From Phycomyces blakesleeanus NRRL 1555(-) (Eukaryota; Mucoromycota; Mucoromycetes; Mucorales; Phycomycetaceae), in contig NW_017265140.1 of NCBI RefSeq assembly GCF_001638985.1, positions 1,488,001 through 1,552,000 of the forward strand: a stretch of 64,000 bases of DNA. Direction: 5' to 3'. The position numbers and the translations under genes were made by a program. This document shows, one piece after another, positions 45,907 through 57,685 of this stretch. The notes beneath the pieces are model-generated. The model was not told the origin of the DNA. It worked only from the letters and a program-made list of their open reading frames with translations, and searched no databases. Within the stretch, counting starts at the first letter, position 1. Every line of letters begins with the position of its first letter.

Positions 45907-48174
45907 TTATCTGCGACCACCACGTCCGCCACCACGGCCTCCACCGTATCCTCCACCACGGCCTCCGCCGTATCCTCCACCGCCACCGTTGCGGTTTCCA
46001 CCACCATAACCACCACCGTTACGGTTTCCACCACCGTATCCTCCACCACGGCCACCACCATAGCCACCGCCATAGCCACCTCCTCCACCACCGTTGCGCT
46101 GTTCACGCTCGGCAAGCTCGGGAAGGAAGCTAGGGGCCTCAAGAGTAATGTTGGGCTTCTGGGTCCATGCCTTGCCGGCAAGGCTAATGACACCATCGGT
46201 AATATCGACCTTCTTGGAAACAACATCAAATACGACACCAGTGGCATCCTTGGTCATACGCCATCCCTTGCAGTCATCGTAGGCAAGCTCGGGGAATTCA
46301 CGGTTGAGGATGTTACGTACGTAACCAGCGTGGTTGATGGTGTGGTTGAGCTGGAAGAACAAAGTGGTCTGACCTTCCATAGAGGTGAGGAGGGAACGGT
46401 TGGCAATACCCTGGCCGTAGCCGGCCATGCAAGCGAGGGCAGCAGCGACAGCGTGTTCGGCACCGTGCTTCTCGATCAATTTCTGGGCAGACTCGGTGAA
46501 GTAAGGAATGACATCGGCCTTGACTTCATCGATAGACTTGAAAGCATCTTCAGTGGTAGCCTTGATGATGTCTTCAGGACGGGGAGCAGCCATAGACTCA
46601 AATTGGACACCAGTCTTCTTGGAGATGTATCCAAGGAGACCCTCTTCCATAGGCTTGTAGAAAGTGACACAGACACCTGAGCGACCTGCACGACCAGTAC
46701 GACCAGAACGATGGACGTAACTCTCGGTATCCTTAGGAGGCTGACAGTTGATGACCAAATCGACCTGGGGAATATCAAGACCACGGGCGAGGACATCAGT
46801 ACAGATAATGCACTTGTACTTGCCCTCACGGAAAGCCTTCATGGTTGCTTCTCTGGAAGCCTGTGCGATATCACCGTGGAGAACGGCAGAGTCGTTCTTG
46901 AGCTTCTCGTGGGTACCAAGCTCGTTAGCATCGGCTTTGGTGGCACAGAAGATGACGGTGAGACCACTCTTTCCATAGACGTTTACGACATCGCCGATAA
47001 TATCAGCACGGGCCTGGTATGAGGAAGGCATGGCAATGTGACGGATGTTTGTGTTGGTTCTGTTCTTGGCGTTACCGATCAAATCGACACGGATGTAGTC
47101 CTGCTTCATGAAGCGCTGAATGGTCTCCATGACAGATTCGGGGACAGTAGCAGAGAACAAGAGGGTCTGGTAATCACGGGCAGTCTTCTGTTCCTTGATG
47201 TTTTCCAAAACCTTGAACATATCGTCCTGGAAACCACGGGCATCCAACCTAAAAGAATTGATATTTGCATAAATAACTTGCCCGAAAAAAAATCCCACAA
47301 CAGCAGTAATTGCTTTTTACTTTTAATGACATCTATACTTACATCTCATCTGCCTCATCAAGAATGATGAAGGAAAGGTTGTGGAGCTTCATGTTTCCGA
47401 ACTTGATGTGATCGAGGATACGACCAGGAGTACCGACAATGACATCGACACCATCTCTGAGGACAGAGGTCTGCTCGGGGTAAGGTACACCACCATAGAC
47501 GGGGAGGGTCTTGAGTCTGTTTCCTGAGATGGACTCAAAGTCACCGCAAACCTGCTTTGCCAAATCACGGGTAGGGCACAAAACAAGAACACGGGGAGCA
47601 CGACCGCGACGATCGTTGTTTTCCTTCTGCAGAGCAAGCTTCTCGATGACGGGAAGAGCGAAAGCAAGGGTCTTTCCGGTACCGGTACGGGCACGAGCAA
47701 GCATATCCTGGCCATCGTAAATGTTATCGAATGTAGCAGCCTGAATCTCGAAAAGAGACTTGATACCACGGGACTCGAGGTTCTTGATGGTACCCTCAGA
47801 GATACGGAAGCTAGAGAGACGCAAGTTGTCGGGGATCTCATCAGTCTCGCTGGGGGAAGTCTCTTCGATCTTGATCTCTTCCTTAGCAACTACTTTGCGC
47901 TTCTTTTGTTCAGGCTCTTCAGTGACGATGGGCTCAGCAACATTCTGGGTAACCTCTTCTTGGACATCCTTGAGTTCTTCCTCCTTACGCTTTCTGGACT
48001 TCTCTTCCTCCTTCTTGGCTCTGCGCTCTTCTTTGGAGGCCTTTTTCTCTTTCTTATCTACCTTTTCGGCTTTGACTACAATAAATAATAAGTGTGAGTA
48101 TGATGTGCTTTAAACAACTTGTATAGGCTGGTATTCTTACCTTCAACATCTTTGGCTTGGTATGTGGATGGCAT
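45907..48174 (-). CDS. DEAD-box RNA helicase of the DDX21/DDX50 (Gu) type
   Basis: Three exons (48174-48141, 48075-47343, 47248-45907) give 702 aa. A Lys/Glu-rich N-terminus (KAEKVDKKEKKASKEERRAK) precedes the helicase core. The core has FEIQAATF (Q-like), ARTGTGKT (I), PTRDLAKQV (Ia), GTPGR (Ib), DEAD (II), SAT (III), IFCATK (IV), ARGLDIPQVDLVI (V) and HRSGRTGRAG (VI). After the core lies a GUCT-type domain (RSLLTSMEGQTTLFF...GWRMTKDATGVVFD). A C-terminal tail of GGG-YGGG, NRNGGG and RGG repeats is likely to bind RNA. This order is that of DDX21-type nucleolar helicases acting in rRNA processing. Codon use looks strongly biased, as in highly expressed genes. The first exon has only 11 codons. 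Confidence 0.92.
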
Positions 48175-50277
48175 TATGATGAATGAGCACGATCTGAGAA
48201 AAGAGTGGAGGGAAGTAGGAAAGTTACTGAAGCTATTGGGCAAAGAAAAGTTTTATATAGAAATTTGGCCTTTTAGGGGACTTGCTTTTGTGACAAGGCC
48301 CGCTCTCTGTTCGGTTATCCAATCATAGGTCTCAAACCGGATTTTGTCTCAGACATTTTTGCACCCCATACATGCCGGCTGTCCACAGCAACTTGATCTT
48401 CAAAAGTAAAACCTTTTTCATGCTCACAGTTTTATCTGCTGGTTTTGCTGCTTACAAGTATACGACCAGATCTCTCTAGGTTTTTTTTTGATTGAGAAGT
48501 ATATGGAAGACATCATTGAGCCAACGATTTATAAACTTCCTGCCTGATCTGTCTTTGCTTTAATCGCTCGTTAAGAGTGATAATATTTTGTTAGATCTTG
48601 CGCGCGCATCTTCAATCTGGAATTAGATCTAGCCTTTTAGTTTTAGAAATTTACTCCTTATTATTGTTTTCTAACTGGAATCGTGGTTGAAAAAGGATGT
48701 AGTACTATTGAGATCTCAACATTTTCGACATGGCGGGTGTTGGCTCATTTGCTTTTCACAATTTTTTTTCTAGCTTTTAATACCCGACAAATTCTCCAAA
48801 AATGTTCTTTACTGTTTGAGTCCTTTCATCAGTAATAATTCTTAACTGAAAGATAGAAAATCTTAAAATATAATATTTTTATTGATGTTTCGTAAACGTC
48901 TTTGTATGCATATTTTATCAGGTATAAAATAATTCAGAAATAGGAAGATTTATGTTTAATACTAGTAGAAATAGTAGGAGGTCTTTTATTACATCGTTTA
49001 ATTCTTTGCACAATTTTTTTTTGTTCTTTAGGTATGAAACAAAAGAAGAAAAAAACTATTTTGTGACAAGCTGATTTGATGAACGAACGAAACACATATC
49101 CAATACACAACATTCAGGGCATGCAACTGTATATGTATATATGTGTGTGTCCGGTTGTTACTTTGTTCTATTTCTTGTCTCAGACGAACCAACCAATAAA
49201 ATTTATATCCATCTATAATTCTATATAATTTTTTTTTGAAACATTCAATAAATGGTTCAAAAGGTATACTAGTTACTTTCGTTGCAATGAAAGCTTCAAG
49301 GCGAAAAGGTTTAATTTTAATTAGCTAGTTGATGATCAAGGTATCAAATAGGGGTGGTCAATTAACTACCACTTGAAAATTTAACTTTTAAAGATATATT
49401 ATTGGCTACAATAGTGGTACCTTTTTTTTTCTTTTCTTCAAATAAACCACTAATACGTTTTCAGAGGGTGTTCTCAATTGACCATTCCTTATTATCCAAC
49501 CTTGTGTTTTGATGGAATTCACCTTGAGAGGTTGCTATTTTACTAAAGCTTTTATCTGAAATATGATGCCCTTATTTAGGCCTTTAAGAGATCCTTCTAA
49601 ATAACTTGGTATTTATTGACTCTACACCGATTCTTACTCTCAAATAATACAAATCAAATGCATTAAACAAATCGATAGCAAAACTATGTCCTGCTTCTCA
49701 AACTTGTTTAGGCTTTTTTTTTCTACATAACGAGTTTATTTATTCTAACCAATAGGAACCGAATACCAGATATTCATTAAAAGATAGTCACAGCAAATGG
49801 AAGACCAATTACATTGATCTATCACTGTAGTAAATGGCAGATTTTAGTAAATTAAAATCATTTACATCGAATACTATTTATGGGATTTCAGATTACTTTG
49901 CGTCTAATCCAATAGAATATTTTAAAAATAGTAACTTCTTACTTTTTTTATAACAAATTTGGAAAATATAATTCGTGAAATTTCAAACTATTTATGCATT
50001 TTATCCAATTAAATGCTTTATACAAGGTAAATCTATGCCTTTTTAGGTATCTCGATTGTCTACATGTACATTTTGATTCATCCAAAACATTTTCTAATTT
50101 GTCTCAATCTCAAGTAGGAACACTGTATCCTCTCGCTATAAGTATTTTTGAGATGGTCAGAAAACTATTTTTGTCTATAATGCGTGAATTTTGATAGACT
50201 GGTCACAAAGGCGATACGGCACACAGCAACACATATAAAAAATTAAAGTGTAGTGAAGATTTTATGGTATTGCCATA

Positions 50278-50308
<31 letters not shown>

Positions 50309-51568
50309 GGAGAGAAAGACTATCTTTCTGCGTATAATAAACCTTTGGTTAACACAAAACAAACACTAAGCGTTATTATTACTTTTGTCTACTATACATG
50401 CACTGACTTTCACTAGTCCTGAATAAATTTTTTCTTCTTATTTTTATATATGTAAGAATATACTTTCTAATAAATAATACAATACCATTAACATAGAATG
50501 CATATTACTCTTACGTAAAAAAACATCATATACTACTAATTCTTGATAAGTTCTGACCCGTTGGTTTTTTTCTAAACAAAAAAAAAGAAGAAAGAAAACC
50601 ATCTAGTATAAGGTCTTCTCAACTCGCTCTAAAAAACTAATAGACCATCGTTTGGGCCCCTACTCTGTTTATTCTAGCCTCATTATTTCCATGAACTATA
50701 ATATGCAACACTAATAATAATAAGGAGTAATAATAATTCTTTGAAGAAGTAAGGAGATAAGCAGCAAATATCAATAATGATAAGACTTTTTTTTAGAAAT
50801 TATCTGCGTGTAGTAGACCGCACATTAAATGTCAGATAGACAAAGAGTATATTTACAGGTACAAGAAGCAATTGACCCAAGAGGAGAAAATTGAGATCGA
50901 AATCAACCATACCACACACACACAAATCAACAAGTCACCTAACACTTCCAAAAATAAATGCATGTTTAGGAGTGTGTTTTGTCACGACAATGTTACTGAT
51001 ATTCATATATTCTCTACCCAGTACATAGTTATAGCTTATTTAACTTTTCTTATTTTGGTATCGCATGCGTGAATCTCGCAAGCACACCGGCTACATTACG
51101 TACCAATAAACAAGAAGAAGGAAGATTCAAAAGTAAAGAGAAGAGGGCAACATGAAGTACTCCAACACACTTTGAAATTTTGAGCTCTTACTATCTCAAT
51201 AATATGCGAGACTTACCAAGTAGCTCCAAGTTTATTTCATCTATATGCAAGTTCCCTTACCTACCAAGAATAGCTCTTGATTTTCCTCCTTTTTTTGTTG
51301 CTTCCTTTTGTTGCGACATTTTACGATATTCTTTGATTTTACACTTAATTTTTGAATCTACAAATAAACCAGTCTATTTCTCAAACACTAAAAGCTGAAA
51401 CCTTGAATCCATCCCAAATATCTGGTACACTTTTGATAAACTATGCACGATATAAAGAATTTCTCAAAAGGTTTTCCAGCTGCATATTTATTTATTTGTT
51501 TTTCAATAAAGAGGCTTACACCTGTAGGTTAAGTCAAGTTGACAATTGATTTTTATATATTCTTATAG

Positions 51569-51676
51569 GAAGCTGTTCGCACTACAGTAGAATCGTCTTG
51601 GTTGTCTTACCAATTGAATTTCTGCGCGAATCAAATGGGTGAGGTAAAATTGGATGATATCAGAAAGAATAAATAA
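51569..51676 (+). pseudogene. Possible orphan exon
   Basis: After a TTATAG acceptor, an open frame reads EAVRTTVESSWLSYQLNFCA then NQMGEVKLDDIRKNK. Composition is protein-like rather than AT-driven, and donor-like GTGAGG and GTAAAA follow ATGG and GAG. No family was recognised and no upstream exon is certain. It could be an exon of a small or broken gene. Confidence 0.25.
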
Positions 51677-51815
51677 ATATAAATATTGGCAGGTGAGCAA
51701 ATGATGTACTAAGCAGTTTGAACCTTATTGACCAAATTCTTCATTTATTTATTTATATTACTTTGTGTTCCCACACCCAAAATGTGATTATTACTTTTAA
51801 GAAACAACAAACATC

Positions 51816-51932
51816 ATGCCATTTCTTTCAAAGTCCAAGGAAGTTTACAATGGGCAGTATAGGGAACAACCCCAATTACCAAAGAAGGTATTCCCACAGA
51901 ATATAGTTTTTTTTGTGTGCGTGTGTATCTGA
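51816..51932 (+). pseudogene. Possible short coding fragment
   Basis: A 38-codon frame starts ATG at 51816. Its first 28 codons (MPFLSKSKEVYNGQYREQPQ, then LPKKVFPQ) look protein-like, after which the frame decays to low complexity. A donor-like GTATTC follows LPKK. It lies just left of the inverted-repeat element at 52057, so an insertion may have split a gene here. Unidentified. Confidence 0.22.
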
Positions 51933-52223
51933 AATGTATATATAAAGAAAAATTGGGGGTGTAAAGGGAACCCAATCCATTTTATAGATTTTGAAAGAGT
52001 TGTAATTCCTAAAGAATCAAAGCAATTGCTGTAATCAATATATATATATATATATATAGTTCTGACGGTGCCAAATTCCGGATTTTAAAACCCTGTGGGG
52101 CGGCTCTGACATTTTCAAATGACACTTTAGAAAGCGGCCGATTGTCGCTTTTTGTAAGCTCTATCGACGTTTTTTTTTTTTTTTTAGAAAAACCAATTGA
52201 CACTGTAATAAAACGGTAATCCT

Positions 52224-52350
52224 ATGAGGCCATCATTTTCTTGTGGGACACGACCTTTCTGTCCAACCAGATTAATCGATTCTGACCACCTCTCCTGTGC
52301 TCGGTGTCCTTTTCTAATCCTTCAGGGTAAAATAATGTGTCCAATAATTC
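52224..52350 (+). repeat. Diverged MULE terminal relic
   Basis: It matches the left end of the 5594 element over about 120 bp with many substitutions. Shared anchors are CATTTTC, GG(A/G)CAC(G/T)ACCTTT, TAAT.CG.T, TGACCAC, AATCCTTCAGGG and ATGTGTCC. No transposase lies beside it. Confidence 0.6.
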
Positions 52351-52989
52351 ATACAATTGATAGTGTCGTTAAAAGCTGTAATTTATTGCTCGCAAAAAAA
52401 TATATAAGGACAAATCATGTCTCACATGGTTTTCCTGACATATTCTGTTCATCTTTCCTCCATGATACATCGAATAAATAGGCTGTATCTCCATGAAAAT
52501 ATATTTACAGTAGCTATAAATTATGCACAATATAGAGAAGACATACGTACATGTTTTGCCTATGAGCTTTGTCTTATTTAATAAGAAAAAAATAGCATAG
52601 CTCTTGCAAATTAAAAGTTGGACAAATTTTCCAGATTTTAAGAAAATCTTAATCTAAAAAATGCAACTTTGGGCCTGTTTCAGATGTCGATTGTTAAATA
52701 TACCAACTTGCAGATGTCTCCATTTTTCTAGCGAGTTCAGAACATCTAACGAAAATATCTAGTATCTATTAATTCTAAGAAGAAAAGAACGTCTAAATAC
52801 CACAACTTCTATGACATGACCGAAATAAAGATAATAATATGGGGACAATGATGAAATCAATCCAATTTATAAGGAGTTTGTATAGCAAGAGTGTCAAAAC
52901 TAGTAATCTCTGTGATTATCCAAGATTGGGATATATTTTTTTTACATAGGAATGTAATATCAAAGTATGTCTCATATGTTGACTTGGTC

Positions 52990-53271
52990 TTAATTGTTTA
53001 ACTTCGGCGAGTTTCCCAATACTCGTCCATAAATCGAGGCGGTATCAATTATAGCGTGGATAATTTTCATTGTAAACGAGATGTCTCTGACACAACGTTG
53101 TATTTGCTCCGCAAACGCGCTACTTTTCTTTTTATTTATTTCATTTCTACATCGATTTCCTGAGTAGCTTTGGAAGCAGAATAAAGCTTCAATTGCTATG
53201 CCTGTCATATGTCCAGCAAAACCAATATTACTGTCCTGTACGTATCTTCCTCCACCTCCACGAAGTCCATT
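52990..53271 (-). pseudogene. Unidentified coding remnant inside the inverted-repeat element
   Basis: The open frame reads GLRGGGGRYVQDSNIGFAGH, MTGIAIEALFCFQSYSGN, FAEQIQRCVRDISFTMK and IIHAIIDTASIYGRVLG. It is open for about 90 codons between stops and has a folded-protein look. No family was recognised; it may be part of an element-encoded protein. Confidence 0.3.
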
Positions 53272-53455
53272 GCCTCACTTCCATACTCATTATATACCAC
53301 TCCTAGTATGTCTCCCTTTATAAATCTCAAACGCATAATAATTGTATAAATAGAAGTTTTTCATGAATGCGTCTTTGGAATTGCAAAAGCGTCACTTGAA
53401 AATGTTAGAGCCGCCACAGGGTTTTGAAATGCGTCATTTGGCACCGTTGGGGCTG

Positions 53456-55567
53456 TAAAAATGGAAATAACGATATATAGGTCTTTTTTGACTTGACATA
53501 TCATACATTTTCATAACCGTATCGAAACTTTATTTATTTATTTTTATGTTTGCTGCCAAGGAAAATAAGCTTGGCAACCGCTTCAACTTTTCTAGGGTCC
53601 CACAGTTAATCATAATATAAACCTATCTTTTATACAAACAGTTTTTTTCATAATCGATGAATTTACTAAAAATCATTCAAAGTTAACAGATTACATGCAA
53701 CCTTTATTATTTTATCTTATTTATTTATATTGACAATATCCATGAGGAGCGCAAGGTTTAATTCTAATTATATGATTTCTGTAATTTATTTATTTATCTT
53801 GTGAATTGGATATTTATTGCTAGAGAAGAAGAAAATAAAATATGCTTGCAAGAAACATACTACTTGTGACGATTAACATGAAATGCTCTTCAAATGTATT
53901 GCATTTGAGCATATATACATACATACGATAATAGACAGCTGGTAAATCTCTTGCCAGTTTAAGCAAACCATTAATCATTTCTTTAATTTCTTTAAACAGG
54001 AAATGAAGTCATAAAAATAATATATGACCCCACCTATTCATACACCCAACCTAGTTGAGCTAGAATACTAGGGCATCATAAGATATATATATATATATAT
54101 ATATTCCCACAATCGCTTCAAACTAACCAGAAATTTGATGAATCGAGCAACTATTAAAAGCTGTTCTTATATTTTATTTATTTAGTTAACCTTTGGGCAA
54201 GAAGACGTTTCTCTTTTATTTTATTTTTACTAATTATTTATTGGTCTAATTCTTAATGCAATTACCAATAGATGAAAACCGCCTAACATTATTAGTCTGA
54301 ATGTTGCTTCCCTATATCAGATATTCTGACCTTTTATATATATATATATATCTGTGGAACCAAAAAAAGAAAGAAAGAAAGAAAATGATTAGGTTCCCCC
54401 AATTTTTATATTTTTAAACGTAAAATCTGTACATTTAGACATGTTATGGAATCTTGTGCGTTGTTGTTGTCCCATTTGGGTGCTTCGAGAACAATAGAAA
54501 CCGCAAAAGTTGGGGGAGACATTTTCTTTTCTTTTTTTTTTACTTGAGACATAAAAAAAAATACAGATTGAGATGACTTGGACTATTTTATTTCGGTGCA
54601 TATTGTATATTCAATATATACAGTGTATATGTGTAAGTGAGCGTGTGTGATATTTTTACTAGTGTTTTAGCTTTAGTTTTAACCTTTTTTTGGCTTGATA
54701 TACAAGAGACCAAGAATATCTATGCCTGATTAATAGCACCCACACTACCAAAAAAATTCCTATAGCAACAGTAACCATAGCAACAGTAACCATAAAAGCA
54801 GTAACCATAGAAGCAGTAACCATAGCAACAGAAATAACAATATTAATAGATACATGGTTTTTTTGTACAACAGAATATTGAATGGTAAGTTACAGATCAA
54901 GACTGATAAATTGTTATAATTTTTTATATATTAATAAACAAGTACACAAGTACACAAGTACACATTACTCATCAAGGTAACAAGCATTCTCTTTGTATTC
55001 AGATTACCAAATCTAGTCTAACCATGGGCTTTTTGTGTATGATTTGATTGACCGATTTTTTTGTCTTTTATTTATTCATTCAATGTAATTCTTTTTTCCG
55101 TATACACATTTTCTGAATAGTAATACTAGCACCAAGAGATAGAAATACCGAAAGACCGAGAGGTTAAGAAATGGAGAAAATGTGTATATCAAAGCAGTGT
55201 GATAGCATATATATGGATATTTATAGATTAAAGTCTTCAACTATCATGCATTAATATCAAAACCAAACCAAACCAAACCAAACCTTACTTTAGCTATGGA
55301 TAGAAAGATAGATTGTTATTTAACTGACATATTTCTGTCCATCAATTCTTATTGTTAATATTATCAAAGGGTTTGCAGACTGAGATGTGTATTCTAGCTA
55401 TTTTTCCAAGGATCCCAGTCACTAGTACCAAACCAAAACCAAAAACAAACAAACAAACAACAACAACAACAACAAAAAACTAAATGAGGAACATGGCACC
55501 ATATTCACATTCCAAGTAGATGATACCAGTTACCACAATTGACTCTACATGATTTTGTAGAAGAGCC

Positions 55568-55598
<31 letters not shown>

Positions 55599-56893
55599 CG
55601 TATTCAGCGATTTAACTACTAGCCACCGCAAAATAAAGCAAAACAAAAGCCCGGATCCCAACCCGATTGAGCACGGACTGCATGCTCTAAAAGTCAATGA
55701 TGAACAAGTAAAATAAAATAAAATAAAATAAAGTAAAATAAAAATAAAGATAATGTTGATCTACTAAACAATTTTTAAAAAAATACTTTAAAAATCTTTA
55801 TCCTTCAAGGGTAGGAGTCATTTGGATTGGTTTAGTTTGGTTTGGCTTAGTTTGGCTTGGCCTGGTAAAGAAAGAAAAAAAAAGAAAAAAAAAGAAAAAA
55901 AAAGACTATATACTCCTGTGGCAAGTATTCCCAATAGAACCAAAACGACGATCAAAGCTCGTGGTATCAATAACTATATATTAACCTTTTTTTTATATCT
56001 TTATCTTTATCTCTTATTCTTCACTTTTATTTTATGCTATATATAAATATATATATATATATAATATTTAACAAAACGAGGTTTCAGCTCATTTGTTCGC
56101 CTTCATTAGAAGATACAGCGTAGACTTCTTTATGTATAGTTTATTCGGAATTAGAAATCAAAGAATTTATCGGTAATTTCTGGTTTGGGAGTGTATATAT
56201 ATAATAGATTTATATATAAATGTATGTATGTATGTATATATGTATATATGTATATATGTATATATGTATATATGTATATATGTATGTATGTATATGTGTG
56301 TATTACATGAATCTAGATTTCCTTTATTATACACACAGATGCACAATAAATAGTTATTAATTATATTATATTATAAAAAAAGTATATATATATATAGAGA
56401 GAGATAGAGATAGATGAATAGATAAGTAAGTAGGTAGGTAAGTAGATAAATATATATATATATATATATGTGTGTGTAGAAGGGACAAGAAATAAATATT
56501 AATTTATAAACCAAGCTTCCATTTTTTTACCATTGAAAAAAAATACGTTATTGTCATTGCTCTTCCCTTGATTTTATCTTTTTTTTTGTTTTGTTTTTTT
56601 TTTCAACTTTACAGTAGTAATAAATAGAGGGAGGTTAAAGAAGGGGTTTTTGCTTCAAAAAAATCTGTGTACGTGTGTAGATGTAGGTGTAGATATAGGT
56701 GTAAGTGTAAGTGTAAGTTTAGGTGTAAGTTTAGGTGTAAGTTTAGGTAGATAGATAGGTAGATATATATGTATATATGTATATAGATAAGTAAGTGGAT
56801 GTTGTTCCTTGTTGTTGTTTTTTCTTTTCGTTTGTCTTTATGGAAAGGTAAAGAAATATATATATACGTGAATTGTCGGTCAAGGATATGGCA
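53456..56893. repeat. Gene-poor region with several simple and minisatellite repeats
   Basis: About 3.4 kb with no gene seen. Arrays include a 15-bp CAGTAACCATAGCAA-like repeat at about 54763-54835, (CCAAA)n near 55260, (AAAATAAAAT)n near 55709-55745, a TATATGTA array at about 56220-56290 and (GTGTAAGTTTAG)n near 56700-56747. Confidence 0.6.
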
Positions 56894-57685
56894 TTATCGT
56901 TTACGTTTCTTCATTGGTTGGAGTGAATATTCTTCAGTTTCTGAATGTGATTTGCAGGAATTTGAGGATTGACTCTTGTAAGAAGTGGGATAGAGGTGGT
57001 AGTCATGCAATCCTAGTGGAGGCAGGTCACGGCTTTCGTGAGTATCAGACAGGTGATGGGAGTATGCCGAAGATGCCGAGAGGTTGTGGATTGAAGGGAG
57101 ACGGAGATCATGAGGTGTACTCGGCCGTGCGGGTGTTGAGTGTGGCGGTTGGGATATCGGTTGCTGGGGTGGAGAGGGTGACAGATGTGGAAGTGGATAG
57201 TGCTGGGGAAGAGAGGAGGACGAAGGGGCTGGCGAGGGTGACAAGGGTTGCTGTTGCTGTTGTTGTTGTTGCTGTTGTTGTTGCTGTTGCTGTTGCTGTT
57301 GCTGTTGTTGCTGGTTGTTATGGTTATGGTTGTTATGGTTATGGTTGCTATTGTTGTGATGTTTGTCTCTGTTGAGAAAGTTGCTTACTGCCACAGGATC
57401 AAGATCGTTGACAGGAAGGTGAGATTGGAGGATAGTCTTTAACATATCTTCAATTGTCTTTAGTCGGTCTTCAATCGCTTCAAGCGCAGCTTTGCTGGGT
57501 GCGTTCCGTCTGTCGTCGCTGTGGGAGGAAGACGGGTAAACACACGGAACTCCCGACTTTAGACAATTCCGACATGGTTGTTCGCCATTACACTTTGTTT
57601 TCTTGCGTCGACATTCACCACATGCACTGACGATCTTTGCGCGCTTCTTACGAGGCTCAATAGGCTGTTCGTCTGCAGGCATCAT
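56894..57685 (-). CDS. Small Zn2Cys6 transcription factor with polyQ tract
   Basis: Single exon of 263 aa from ATG at 57685. The in-frame upstream extension to 57952 is T-rich noise and was not used. Basic residues PRKKRAK lead into the binuclear cluster CGECRRKKTKCNGEQPC followed by RNC and VPC (Cx2Cx6Cx5Cx2Cx6C). A short dimerisation-like helix EAIEDRLKTIEDMLKTIL follows. The rest is low complexity: Asn/His-rich, then about 20 Gln, then Pro/Ser. It ends in KKRKR. The fungal-specific middle homology region of larger Zn2Cys6 factors is absent. DNA binding in the nucleus is secure from the cluster; the targets are unknown. Confidence 0.82.
   Translation of the reverse strand: MMPADEQPIEPRKKRAKIVSACGECRRKKTKCNGEQPCRNCLKSGVPCVYPSSSHSDDRRNAPSKAALEAIEDRLKTIEDMLKTILQSHLPVNDLDPVAVSNFLNRDKHHNNSNHNHNNHNHNNQQQQQQQQQQQQQQQQQQQQQQPLSPSPAPSSSSLPQHYPLPHLSPSPPQQPISQPPHSTPARPSTPHDLRLPSIHNLSASSAYSHHLSDTHESRDLPPLGLHDYHLYPTSYKSQSSNSCKSHSETEEYSLQPMKKRKR

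Larger units (their letters stand above)
48175..52056. other. Gene-poor AT-rich region
   Basis: Nearly 3.9 kb with no convincing gene. The first 200 bases are the helicase promoter. Protein-like scraps occur at 51569-51670 and 51816-51932 (listed separately). The remaining frames are short and AT-driven. Confidence 0.5.
52057..53455. mobile_element. Unclassified 1.4-kb element with about 70-bp inverted repeats
   Basis: The left end (52066-52135) and the inverse of the right end (53385-53447) share ACGGTGCCAAAT, AAACCCTGTGG, CGGCTCT and ACATTTTCAA with few mismatches. The right end finishes GGGGCTG next to TA. The left start is TAG after TA, one change from the expected CAG, so a TA target duplication is plausible. 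The interior holds a diverged MULE terminal sequence (about 52224-52350) and a minus-strand open frame (53271-52990), but no recognised transposase. It may be a non-autonomous or composite element. Confidence 0.6.

Noticed and set aside
45889..46680. Plus-strand Thr-rich open frame
   Set aside because: Antisense to the Gly-rich tail of the DEAD-box helicase.
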